Shown here piece by piece: positions 15,012 through 23,605 of a DNA stretch of 32,141 bases (position 1 is the first letter of the stretch; each line of letters starts with the position of its first letter). The stretch is from Candidatus Helarchaeota archaeon (GTDB lineage: Archaea; Asgardarchaeota; Lokiarchaeia; Helarchaeales; HEL-GB-A). Below the pieces are notes generated by a model. That model did no database searches and had not been told where the DNA came from. It worked only from the letters and a program-made list of their open reading frames with translations. A program made the position numbers and the translations under genes. The stretch is taken from the NCBI GenBank assembly GCA_013375405.1, contig JABXJU010000023.1, positions 1 through 32,141 of the forward strand. Direction: 5' to 3'.

Positions 15012-17348
15012 TTATAAGGACGAATTTTGAAGTGAGTTAATAGCACCAAAAATCCCCTGACCTATACTCACTCCTGCATCTCCTGGCGGCACTTTATGAT
15101 GTTGTAAGAAATTTAATTTTGCTGCTTCAACTTCATTTTTTATAGCTAGGGTTATGGCAGCGTTGTATGCCACCCCTCCACTGAAACCAATTCGCCTTAT
15201 CCCATAATCTTTAGCCAAATCAATTGCAACTTCTGTAATTTTCTTTGCTAGAGCATATTGTGCCGAGGCCGCAATATCCTGTGGATTTTTTCCTTCCTCT
15301 AGATAATTCAATGCTTGTAGAAGAAGTGTTGATGTATTTATCCATATTTTTTTCCCAATGACAATAGGAATTTTAAAGTCTAAGGCATTCTTGTCTCCTC
15401 TCATTGCATAATGTTCTAACCGAATCGCAGGCTCGCCTTCATAAGTTCGTTCGTAACAAACGTGCAATAGTGCTGAAAGAGCATCTAGGACTCGCCCCAT
15501 CCCCGATGTATAAAATAAATTATTTTTAGTTTTCAATTGATTTATTAATACCTTTAATTCATTCTCTCGGTGAGGCAATCCTTCAAAATAATTCTTATTA
15601 ATCAATTCCTTCAATTCATCATAGGAAAGTTGATTTGATAGCATCGCAGCTAACATCCGTACAGGGTAATAGACACAACGGTCTCCACCTGGCATGGATT
15701 GGGGCTGAAGTTGAGCTAAAGAATCGAATTTCTGATATTTTGCATGGAATATTTCCCCACCCCAGACTTCTCCTTCTCTTCCATAGCCTACACCATCAAG
15801 GGCAATACCAATAATCTCATCTTCAGGTTTAAGATCATATTCTGCCATCAATCCTAAAAGATGTGCATGATGGTGCTGGATTTGATATAATCTACAACCA
15901 TATTCTTGAGCTTTCCGCTTAGCAAGTTGAGTAGAGAGAAAGACAGGATTCATATCACAGACAATCGCATTAGGCGTTTCAATACGTAATAATTTCATGA
16001 GATGCGATACTGAGGATTCCAAAAAATCCAGAAGCTCTAAACTGGTGACATCTCCGATGTGCTGAGTAGGAAAACACCGACTTTTCTTTAAGACTGATCC
16101 GGTAGAATGTAGCTCAGGACCAAAAGCAATGACTTCATAATCTTTCGTATCAAACGGAATGTCAATGTGTTCCGGCACATAACCTCTTGAACGCCGAATA
16201 ATGGCAGGTTTATCACCGAGAATTCTTACTACCGAATCATCAACTCTTTGATAGATTGGGCGATCATGTAAAAGAAAAAAATCAGCCAAGCTCCTTAATT
16301 CTTTTACTACGTTCTCCCGAACAATGGCCATCGGTAGATTAGAAATGTTCCCACTGGTCATAATCAATGCTGGAAAATCATATTTCTGAAAAAGTAGATA
16401 CTGAATCCCTGAATAAGGTAGGAACACCCCAATATTCGATAATCCTGGTGCTATTTCTTCAGATAAATAAAAGTCCTCATTCTGTTGAAGTAATAGGATA
16501 GGACGCCGAAAGGAGGTTAAAAATTTTTCCTCTAACGGGGTTATAGTTGCAAATGTACGTATTTTTTCAATTGAAGGGGACATTACAGCGAATGGCTTAT
16601 ATTTCCTTTTCCTTTTTCGTCTCCGAAGTTCCAATACAATGTCATCTTCTGGCTTACAGACTAAATGAACACCACCAATCCCCATCAATGCCAGAATTTT
16701 TCCTTCGTTCAAGACATTCACACTTTCTAAAAAGGGATCTTCAGTTTTAATAATTCCCCCCTCATTATTATGTAATGAGAACTGAGGACCACATACTTGA
16801 CAAGCATAAGTTTGAGCATGATAGCGTCTATCATTCGGATCTTGATATTCTCGGGCACAATCTTCGCAAAATGGAAATTTTTCCATCGTGGTTAGTGGCC
16901 GATCGTATGGTAAATCCACAACTGTGGTATATCGCGGTCCACAAACGGAACATGCAATAAATGGGTATCGATAATACCGTGTAGGATACATTTTAGGGTC
17001 ATTGAAATCCACTAGACAATCATCACAAATTGCAACGTCAGGTGGAAGAACGATTAAATCACCAGGTCTTTTGATGCTCTTTAATATTTCAAATTTCGAA
17101 TATTTGGAAGTCATATCCTTCCATTCAATTTCTATATTATCAATTCTTGCAATCCTTGGATACGTTTCTTGAAGCTCTTTGATAAAAGCTTGGACAGTTT
17201 CTTTCTCACTCTCTACTTCTATCTTCACCCCAAAATTCCCCATATTCAATACAAAGCCGTTGAGTTTATGTTTTTGCGCCAGTCGATAGACAAATGGCCT
17301 AAATCCTACACCTTGTACAATGCCTGTAACATGAAGAACCCCTCTCAT
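15012..17348 (-). CDS. hypF: Hydrogenase maturation carbamoyltransferase HypF
   Basis: HypF makes the carbamoyl group for the cyanide ligand of [NiFe]-hydrogenase and transfers it to HypE. The 778 residues contain, in order, an acylphosphatase domain (GIVQGVGFRPFVYRL, about 9-23), two zinc fingers (C108/C111/C133/C136 and C161/C164/C183/C186), a YrdC-like domain (about 195-380) and a Kae1-like domain with HHHAHLLGLMAEYD and GIALDGVGYG. I start it at the ATG at 17348, preceded by GAGG and 16 bases after the hypD stop; the frame stays open further upstream but would lie inside hypD. It is probably cotranscribed with hypD. Confidence 0.95.
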   Translation of the reverse strand: MRGVLHVTGIVQGVGFRPFVYRLAQKHKLNGFVLNMGNFGVKIEVESEKETVQAFIKELQETYPRIARIDNIEIEWKDMTSKYSKFEILKSIKRPGDLIVLPPDVAICDDCLVDFNDPKMYPTRYYRYPFIACSVCGPRYTTVVDLPYDRPLTTMEKFPFCEDCAREYQDPNDRRYHAQTYACQVCGPQFSLHNNEGGIIKTEDPFLESVNVLNEGKILALMGIGGVHLVCKPEDDIVLELRRRKRKRKYKPFAVMSPSIEKIRTFATITPLEEKFLTSFRRPILLLQQNEDFYLSEEIAPGLSNIGVFLPYSGIQYLLFQKYDFPALIMTSGNISNLPMAIVRENVVKELRSLADFFLLHDRPIYQRVDDSVVRILGDKPAIIRRSRGYVPEHIDIPFDTKDYEVIAFGPELHSTGSVLKKSRCFPTQHIGDVTSLELLDFLESSVSHLMKLLRIETPNAIVCDMNPVFLSTQLAKRKAQEYGCRLYQIQHHHAHLLGLMAEYDLKPEDEIIGIALDGVGYGREGEVWGGEIFHAKYQKFDSLAQLQPQSMPGGDRCVYYPVRMLAAMLSNQLSYDELKELINKNYFEGLPHRENELKVLINQLKTKNNLFYTSGMGRVLDALSALLHVCYERTYEGEPAIRLEHYAMRGDKNALDFKIPIVIGKKIWINTSTLLLQALNYLEEGKNPQDIAASAQYALAKKITEVAIDLAKDYGIRRIGFSGGVAYNAAITLAIKNEVEAAKLNFLQHHKVPPGDAGVSIGQGIFGAINSLQNSSL

Positions 17349-17364
17349 AAAATTCCTCGATAAA

Positions 17365-18459
17365 TCAATCAATGAAATAATCAATTTTTCCATATTTGTG
17401 CCAGATGTTACATGTCCCCTCACGTGAGACCATACAAGGGCCATACGGGTGATGGGGGGTGCATTCAGTTCCAAATAATTTGCAACTATCGGGCGTTTCT
17501 TTCCCAAGCACAATCAAGTGGCAAATACAACCGGGTTTGATATCAACTCCTTTTTTGGGTTTGAGATTAAATTTCTTTCGCGCATTAAGATGCTGAAATT
17601 CATCCCTAATTTCATATCCTCCATCGCGAACTCGCCCAATTCCACGCCATTGTGCACTATAGGGTTCAAATACTTCACTCATCATCTTTTGTGCTTTTAA
17701 ATTTCCTTCATACTTCACGAACCGAGTATATTGATTTACTGCCTCTGGCTTTTCTTCCCGTAACTGCCTCAATAAGATTGCAATGGACATTAAAACATCT
17801 GTGGGCTCAAATCCACTGACAACAGTGGGAATTCTATAGGCTTGTGTTATGATTTCAAATGATTTCACGCCAATTATGGTAGCGACGTGTCCGGGACAGA
17901 TAAATCCGTCAATCTGGAGTTCACTTATTCCCATCAGTAGGGCCATAGCGGGCGGGATCAATCGATGTGAACAAAGAACAGAAAAATTCTTTGGAGGAGA
18001 TCGAAGCAATTCTGCAGCAACAGGGGCAACTGTCGTTTCAAATCCTACAGCAAAGAATACAACCTCCTTTTCTGGGTTCTTCTTTGCCAATTTCACAGCA
18101 TCTAGAGGGCTATAGACAATTCGTACATCGGCTCCTTCTGTCCTTGATTCAAATAATGATAAGCGACTTGCCGGTACTTTAGACATGTCTCCAAAAGTTG
18201 TTAAAACCACATTTTCCCTATTGGCAAGTTCAATTGCCTCATCAATATCTTGTGCTGGCACAACACAGACGGGACAGCCAGGCCCTGCAATTAATTGCAC
18301 TGTCTTTGGAAGTACTGACCGAATTCCATATTGACTAAGAACTTGTTCGTGTGTTCCACATACATGCGTAAATTTTACAGTATATTCCGGCGCAAGCTTC
18401 TTAATATATCCTATTAACTTCTGTGCCTCTTCTGATATATCCTGATTTTTAAGTTGCAT
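17365..18459 (-). CDS. hypD: Hydrogenase maturation iron-sulfur protein HypD
   Basis: HypD, with HypC, assembles the Fe(CN)2CO unit. The 364-residue protein has the redox and iron-binding cysteines in THVCGTHE (C34) and GPGCPVCVVPAQD (C62, C65). It also has the C-terminal cysteine set that holds the [4Fe-4S] cluster (GCICHL, SCKLFGTEC, PYGPCMVSREGTC). Length is normal. It is the first gene of a minus-strand run hypD-hypF-geranylgeranyl reductase-ICMT-like, with gaps of about 16 to 43 bases. Confidence 0.95.
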   Translation of the reverse strand: MQLKNQDISEEAQKLIGYIKKLAPEYTVKFTHVCGTHEQVLSQYGIRSVLPKTVQLIAGPGCPVCVVPAQDIDEAIELANRENVVLTTFGDMSKVPASRLSLFESRTEGADVRIVYSPLDAVKLAKKNPEKEVVFFAVGFETTVAPVAAELLRSPPKNFSVLCSHRLIPPAMALLMGISELQIDGFICPGHVATIIGVKSFEIITQAYRIPTVVSGFEPTDVLMSIAILLRQLREEKPEAVNQYTRFVKYEGNLKAQKMMSEVFEPYSAQWRGIGRVRDGGYEIRDEFQHLNARKKFNLKPKKGVDIKPGCICHLIVLGKETPDSCKLFGTECTPHHPYGPCMVSREGTCNIWHKYGKIDYFID

Positions 18460-18901
18460 TCTCTCTTTTCCTAGCTTATCTCAAAACTAATTATTTAGGT
18501 CATTAAAATTAGTTAAAAAATACTAATTAAATTACCTATTTCATTGATAAACTGATAAAATCTCCTTATTAAAAATTGAAGACACAAAGATTGTAAAAAT
18601 CTTTGAGAGTTTTCCAATGACCACTATATTTTCGGAATTTTAGTAGAATGGTTGGATCAAAATCCTAGAAATTCTAGGATATATTTATTCACCAATTCTG
18701 GGGCTTTATTGTACCTGGAATAATATATACACTTCTTATTTTAGCCCAAGAACTTCAAACATAAGAAATTAATGATTTATGGGATAGAATCCAACTCCCT
18801 CGAAAAAATCTTAGATTTCCTACAGATTAGGAGTTTAAATATTTCAGTTTTAAATGAAATTTTGATTAAAAATTGATTATTTTGACAAAGAGAATTTAAA
18901 A
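18460..18901. other. Intergenic region between hypD and the endonuclease-like gene
   Basis: The 442 AT-rich bases contain the hydrolase remnant at 18657-18719 and presumably the divergent promoters of hypD and the gene at 18902. I found no other reading frame, RNA gene or clear repeat. Confidence 0.5.
18657..18719 (-). pseudogene. Remnant of an alpha/beta hydrolase gene (C-terminal end only)
   Basis: On the minus strand this stretch reads APELVNKYILEFLGF and then stops at 18657-18659. It matches the C-terminus of the intact hydrolase encoded at 20059-20916 (APELVNRYILEFLGK) at 13 of 14 aligned residues from A to G. The DNA matches at 33 of 42 bases (18663-18704 against 20065-20106), and nearly all differences are silent. 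Further upstream the match fades: the catalytic-histidine position reads Tyr, and an in-frame stop follows within about 15 codons. So this is the tail of a second, related hydrolase gene whose body is gone. Confidence 0.7.
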
Positions 18902-20041
18902 ATGAAAAAATCAACAATCAAAGAGATGCAAGAAATCGCGAGGTATCGGGGTGGAAAGTGTCTATCTACTGAATATATTAACTCTCGCACCAAGTTGGAA
19001 TGGCGATGCAAAAAAGGGCACAAATGGGAAGCTAGACCAGATACCATAAAACATGGTCATTGGTGTCCAGAGTGCGGAAGTGAAAAATTAACAATTAAGG
19101 AGATGCAAGAAATTGCAAAGCGAAACGGTGGAAAATGCCTCTCTACTGAATATATCAATTCTCATACCAAATTGGATTGGCAGTGCATTGAAAGACACGA
19201 ATGGAAAGCTACTCCCGCTAATATAAAAAGTGGTAAATGGTGCCCAAAGTGTGCTAATAAACGAAAAGGGATCTATCATAAATTAACAATTGAGGAGATG
19301 CAAGAAATCGCACGACAATCTGGAGGGAAATGCATATCGCCTCAATATTTCAATGTTGAAACAAATTTAGAATGGCAATGTAAAGAAGGGCACCAATGGA
19401 AAGCAAGACCTGACCATATAAAAGAAGGTTCTTGGTGTCCAAAATGTGCGAATTTAAAAAAATTAACGATTGAGGAGATGCAAGAAATTGCAAAGCAACG
19501 CGGCGGTAAATGCCTTTCCAATGAATATATTAATAATCGCACCAAATTGGAATGGCAATGCAAAAAAGGACACATTTGGGAAGCTCAACCTTATAGCATA
19601 AAATGTGGTACTTGGTGCCCAGAATGTCGTATTAGAATTAACGAAAGAATAAGTCGTGAGCTCTTTGAAACGATCTTAAATGATAAATTCCCTAAATCTC
19701 GACCTAAATGGTTAATTAATGAGCGAGGGAATCAAATGGAGCTGGATGGATATAATAAAGAATTAGCGCTAGCATTTGAATATCAAGGTATACAGCATTA
19801 TAAATATGTTAAATATTTTCATAAATCTAGAAATGACTTTGAACGAAGGAAAGCTGACGATGAAGCTAAAAGAAAATTATGTAAAATGAATGGTGTTACC
19901 CTTGTTGAAATCCCTTATACTATTAGTAATAATAAAATACAAAATTATATTATCAAAAAATGCAAAGAGAAAAATGTAACTGTTCCAAAAAGTAATAAAA
20001 AAATTAATTATAAAAAATTAATCCTATGTTTCGATGAATAA
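18902..20041 (+). CDS. Four-zinc-ribbon protein with Vsr-like endonuclease domain
   Basis: The 379-residue protein starts with four tandem copies of a 55-65-residue zinc-ribbon module (about residues 4-60, 63-117, 128-182 and 188-242), each following the pattern TIxEMQEIA-GGKC-W.C-x3-H-WxA-WCPxC with a C-x3-H / CxxC zinc site. Residues 250-345 resemble a Vsr/PD-(D/E)XK nuclease: RELFETI, MELDGYN with a candidate catalytic Asp, and AFEYQGIQHY with a Glu-x-Gln, ending EIPYTI. A lysine-rich tail follows. Such proteins are dispersed, presumably selfish or homing-type nucleases; no intron or host frame is seen around this one. It lies between an intact hydrolase and the remnant of another, so it may have arrived by insertion. 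Confidence 0.75.
   Translation: MKKSTIKEMQEIARYRGGKCLSTEYINSRTKLEWRCKKGHKWEARPDTIKHGHWCPECGSEKLTIKEMQEIAKRNGGKCLSTEYINSHTKLDWQCIERHEWKATPANIKSGKWCPKCANKRKGIYHKLTIEEMQEIARQSGGKCISPQYFNVETNLEWQCKEGHQWKARPDHIKEGSWCPKCANLKKLTIEEMQEIAKQRGGKCLSNEYINNRTKLEWQCKKGHIWEAQPYSIKCGTWCPECRIRINERISRELFETILNDKFPKSRPKWLINERGNQMELDGYNKELALAFEYQGIQHYKYVKYFHKSRNDFERRKADDEAKRKLCKMNGVTLVEIPYTISNNKIQNYIIKKCKEKNVTVPKSNKKINYKKLILCFDE
18911..19627 (+). repeat. Four tandem zinc-ribbon coding repeats
   Basis: The repeat units begin near 18911, 19088, 19283 and 19463, with spacings of 177, 195 and 180 bases. The second unit is longer because of a linker (ANKRKGIYHK). Each begins with a near-identical stretch encoding TIxEMQEIA. 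They are protein-level duplications inside one gene and not a CRISPR array, since the DNA units diverge and there are no spacers. Confidence 0.8.
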
Positions 20042-20058
20042 ATGGTTATAATCTCCAT

Positions 20059-20916
20059 TTATTTACCTAAGAATTCCAAAATATATCTATTCACTAATTC
20101 TGGAGCTTCTTGCTGCACCCAATGCCCTACTTCTGGTAAAAACTTTATTTCGTAGGGACCCTCCACGATGTCAGGAAAGTGTCGGGTCAGTTCCACTCCC
20201 AAAGCTTTGTCTTGTTGACCCCAAATAACGAGTGTTGGGCATCCAACCTTTAACCGTGTTTGTTTCGCCCTGAGGGGATATTGAACTGCAGCTCGGTAAT
20301 AATTAATACCACATCTTAAGGCGGGCATTTTCAAAGCTTCTACATATTTCGCTAATGTCTCTTTATCCCATAGTTTCTTGTTGATTGCCATATCCTTCAG
20401 TGTATATTTCAACATAGCATAGTTGTTGGCGCTTAAGGTTTTCTCTGGAATGTCAGGTTGTTGAAAGAACATAATATATTCGCTCCGCTTCTGCTGTTTC
20501 TCATTTGAGGCTATTTCATCAGTGAGAACATTGATAGGAGGACAGTTCAAAACTATCAATTTTTCGGTCATATCCGGGAAATTTCGTGCAAATTCCCAGG
20601 CTAACGCGCCTCCCCAATCATGTCCAACTATAATTACTTTTTTTTCACCTAATTTCTCCACGAGACCGAGAATATCTTGAAGTAAGACGTTAATTTTATA
20701 ATTTTTTATACCTTCTGGTTTATCGGTCTTGTTATACCCCCGTAAATCTGGTGCAACTACTTTAAAATGTTTCCCAAGTTCCCCAATTTGAAATCTCCAC
20801 GAGTACCAAAACTCAGGGAAGCCATGAAGAAGCATTATCAAGGGACCCTTGCCATGCGTAACATAATGCATACGAATACCATTCGTTTCCATATATTCAT
20901 GCTGCCACTCATCCAT
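20059..20916 (-). CDS. Alpha/beta hydrolase, epoxide-hydrolase-like
   Basis: The protein, 285 residues from the ATG at 20916, has the HGFPEFWYSWR oxyanion motif (31-41), a nucleophile elbow GHDWGG in which the nucleophile is Asp (D100), a PTLVIWGQQDKALG strand near the acid residue, and the catalytic histidine in EVGHWVQQEAP. An Asp nucleophile with HGFP points to epoxide hydrolase or haloalkane/haloacetate dehalogenase activity rather than an esterase. AGGTGA eight bases upstream supports the ATG at 20916 over the in-frame GTG at 20928. A fragment of a close relative lies at 18657-18719 beyond the endonuclease-like gene. Confidence 0.85.
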   Translation of the reverse strand: MDEWQHEYMETNGIRMHYVTHGKGPLIMLLHGFPEFWYSWRFQIGELGKHFKVVAPDLRGYNKTDKPEGIKNYKINVLLQDILGLVEKLGEKKVIIVGHDWGGALAWEFARNFPDMTEKLIVLNCPPINVLTDEIASNEKQQKRSEYIMFFQQPDIPEKTLSANNYAMLKYTLKDMAINKKLWDKETLAKYVEALKMPALRCGINYYRAAVQYPLRAKQTRLKVGCPTLVIWGQQDKALGVELTRHFPDIVEGPYEIKFLPEVGHWVQQEAPELVNRYILEFLGK

Positions 20917-21099
20917 AATTTCTTTCACCTACGAACTTCTTTAATGATCTTTTTAAGAGAATGCTTTTTATAGAGGATTTTATCTATTTCAAAAAAAACA
21001 ATTTTATACATATAATATCAGAGCTTAAATTAAATTTGTGTAAAAATTATACGAGAGTTGAAGATTCTTGAAAATTAAATGTATTAAAGGTGAAGAGCT

Positions 21100-21654
21100 A
21101 TGATTATAACTCAACCAAAACCATTTGAAGAAGTTAAAGGAATGTTGAAAGATTATAAGAAACTACTCCTTATAGGATGCCAAGATTGTTCGTCTATTTG
21201 TCAAACTGGTGGCTCAGAGCAAGTAAAAGAGATGGCTGAGAAATTATCCGCCGATCATGAAATCGTTGGAACACTAATGTGCCAAAATCCATGTGACACA
21301 CGTGTAGTAAAGCGCGATATAAAATTTATTGAGGAAGAACTCGGAAAGGCTGATGCTATTTTAAGTATGGCATGTGGTCTGGGCGCCCAAGACTTATATA
21401 AAGTTATTGGAAAGCCTGTAATCCCAGCTAATAACACATTGTTCATGGGTCAGATTGAGCGGCTTGGGCGATACTATGAGATGTGTTGTGGATGCGACAA
21501 CTGTGTACTTGTTGAGTATGACATGGTCTGTCCTGTGGTAATTCCAATGGTTTGTCAAAAATGTGGACGTTCTCTCGCCTGGGATGCTAAATATTGCGAC
21601 CAATGTGGATCTCAGCAGCTAGAGAAAGGCGAAGCCCAAAAAATTGAAGCTTAA
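21100..21654 (+). CDS. MetV-like protein (methylenetetrahydrofolate reductase C-terminal domain)
   Basis: The 184-residue protein matches the cysteine-rich domain found at the C-terminus of, or beside, some methylenetetrahydrofolate reductases: GCQDCSSICQTGGSEQVKEMA near residue 26, LSMACGLGAQ, PANNTLFMGQIERLG and CCGCDNCVLVEYDMVCPV. The cysteines probably hold iron-sulfur or zinc. An added C-terminal zinc ribbon (CQKCGRSLAWDAKYCDQCG) is an extra for this family. No MetF-type catalytic subunit is adjacent; instead iorA follows about 30 bases later, so the protein may pass electrons between ferredoxin-type enzymes. That role is inferred from position. Confidence 0.75.
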   Translation: MIITQPKPFEEVKGMLKDYKKLLLIGCQDCSSICQTGGSEQVKEMAEKLSADHEIVGTLMCQNPCDTRVVKRDIKFIEEELGKADAILSMACGLGAQDLYKVIGKPVIPANNTLFMGQIERLGRYYEMCCGCDNCVLVEYDMVCPVVIPMVCQKCGRSLAWDAKYCDQCGSQQLEKGEAQKIEA

Positions 21655-21685
21655 ATCAGTGGAGGGATAAAAAATTAGTAAAAAT

Positions 21686-23599
21686 TTGCTTGTAGATGAG
21701 CCAGGTGCAAAAATCCTGGTTATGGGAAATGAAGCAATGACTAGGGCTGCAGTTGAAGCAGGTGTTGGTTATTCTTCAACCTATCCTGGAACCCCTGCCT
21801 CTGAAATTGGAGATGCCCTTTCAATTCTCGCCAAGGACATACCAAAGTTCTACTTTGAGTATTCAATCAATGAAGCGGCAGCCATTGAAGGCGCAGCCGG
21901 TGCATCTTGGATAGGAGTCCGTTCCCTATGTACAATGAAACACGTAGGACTTAATGTCGCGTCAGATGCACTCCATACCATTGCCCAATCTGGAACTAGC
22001 AAAACTGGTGGATTGGTCATTATTTGTGCCTCGGATCCTGGATCCTACAGCTCACAATCAGAACAAGATGATCGCTGGTTTGGATATCACGTCAACATGC
22101 CTATCTTGGAACCCTCAAGCGTTCAAGAAGCTTATGAATATCTATTGAAATCATTCGAAATTTCTGAACAATACAACGTACCCGTGCTTCTTTATCCTTC
22201 AAGCCGGGTTTGTCACTCTGTAGGGACAATTCAATTAGGTGAAATCAAACCGGCCAAAGATAAAGGTGTATTTAAAGCTGCCATTAGTCGATATGTCAAT
22301 GCACAGGTTGTCTCGATCCAAAACAAGAAGAACCTCTTAAAAACGATTAAGAAAATGAAAAAACGAATGGATCGCCTCGAAATAAACCGGGTCTTAGAAG
22401 GTACCTCCACAACGGGAATTATAACCTCTGGGACATCCTTTGGATACGTCCTTGAAGCCTTAGATCTTCTTGATATTCACGATATTCCAATAATGAAATT
22501 AGGTATTATCTTCCCACTCTCACCTCCAGAAATCGAGAAATTTGTAAAAGACCACAACTTGGAAAAACTCATTGTTGTTGAGGAATTGTTAGGGTTCCTA
22601 GAAAATGAAGTGAAGGAAATCCTCTTCGACGTGGGAATCCAAGTCGAATTACATGGAAAAGATACTTTCGCCTCAGCAGGTGAATTAAATGTCGATGCCG
22701 TTCAAACAGGACTTGCGAAAATATTGGACATCGAATTAGGCGATCGCTTTAAGAGCATAATGAAGAAAGCTCAAAAAGCCCGATCTTCGATTCCTCCCCG
22801 CGAGCCGACTTTCTGTCCCGGATGTCCTCATCGTGCGACGTTCTATGCGATGAAGAAAGTAACTGGGGGCACTGGCGTGTTTGGAGGTGATATAGGCTGC
22901 AATACCCTTGGTGTGCGCTCGCCGTTTGCCCTCTGTGACTGGGTCATCTGCATGGGTGCGGGAGTCGGAGTGGCTCAAGGTGTTGCCCACAAGTCCGACC
23001 AAAACGTGTTTGCTTTCATAGGTGATGGGACTTTTTTCCATTCTGGTATGACTGGAGTCCTAAATGCTGTTTATAATGACGCGAACATGATGTTAATGAT
23101 AATGGAAAACCATTGGGTAGGCATGACTGGCCATCAGCCAACGCCGAGCACGGGATTATCAAGCATTCGCGAGCCCATGACACCAGTACAAATTAAAGAT
23201 GTCGTGAAAGCATTTGGTTGCAAATGGGTACGGACCGTAGACCCCTACTATACCCTGCAATTGATGGAAACAATTAGAGATGGAATCAAACACAAAGGGT
23301 TTAGGGTAATTATCGCTGATCAAGAATGTTCTGTTCAGAGTGATCGACGATTTCGACGAATACTCCGAGAAAAAGAAGGATTGCTTCCACGGGTCTATTA
23401 TCAAATAGATCCAGAACGCTGCCAGAACTGTAAAGAATGTCTGGAGAAGCTGGCCTGTCCCGCAATTCTCTTAAGGGTGGAAAATGGTGAAGAAATTATC
23501 TACATTGAAGAACCTCGTTGTACGCAGTGTGGCGTTTGCTATGAAATTTGTCCTAATGCAGGAATCACAAAAACCGAAGTAAATATTCATTTGGAGTGA
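21686..23599 (+). CDS. iorA: Indolepyruvate:ferredoxin oxidoreductase, alpha subunit
   Basis: The TPP-dependent subunit oxidises aryl 2-oxoacids (from Trp, Phe or Tyr) to acyl-CoA and reduces ferredoxin. The protein, about 637 residues, has the N-terminal pyrimidine-binding domain (SSTYPGTPASEIGDAL), a TPP motif GDGTFFHSGMTG followed by the asparagines near NDANMML, and two [4Fe-4S] motifs at the C-terminus (CQNCKECLEKLACP and CTQCGVCYEICP). The start is unusual: the strong GGAGGGA at 21661-21667 is 18 bases from the TTG at 21686 but six from an in-frame ATT at 21674, which would add MSKN to the protein. It is followed after six bases by iorB. Confidence 0.93.
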   Translation: MLVDEPGAKILVMGNEAMTRAAVEAGVGYSSTYPGTPASEIGDALSILAKDIPKFYFEYSINEAAAIEGAAGASWIGVRSLCTMKHVGLNVASDALHTIAQSGTSKTGGLVIICASDPGSYSSQSEQDDRWFGYHVNMPILEPSSVQEAYEYLLKSFEISEQYNVPVLLYPSSRVCHSVGTIQLGEIKPAKDKGVFKAAISRYVNAQVVSIQNKKNLLKTIKKMKKRMDRLEINRVLEGTSTTGIITSGTSFGYVLEALDLLDIHDIPIMKLGIIFPLSPPEIEKFVKDHNLEKLIVVEELLGFLENEVKEILFDVGIQVELHGKDTFASAGELNVDAVQTGLAKILDIELGDRFKSIMKKAQKARSSIPPREPTFCPGCPHRATFYAMKKVTGGTGVFGGDIGCNTLGVRSPFALCDWVICMGAGVGVAQGVAHKSDQNVFAFIGDGTFFHSGMTGVLNAVYNDANMMLMIMENHWVGMTGHQPTPSTGLSSIREPMTPVQIKDVVKAFGCKWVRTVDPYYTLQLMETIRDGIKHKGFRVIIADQECSVQSDRRFRRILREKEGLLPRVYYQIDPERCQNCKECLEKLACPAILLRVENGEEIIYIEEPRCTQCGVCYEICPNAGITKTEVNIHLE

Positions 23600-23605
23600 G
23601 ATGAA

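Noticed and set aside
17349..17513. N-terminal extension of hypF by 55 codons
   Set aside because: It overlaps hypD by about 150 bases and HypF proteins begin at the acylphosphatase domain; the ATG at 17348 has a GAGG site and lies 16 bases after the hypD stop.
18911..19627. Regular repeats resembling a CRISPR array
   Set aside because: The units are about 180 bases, diverged, and encode zinc ribbons in one continuous frame; there are no unique spacers or cas genes.
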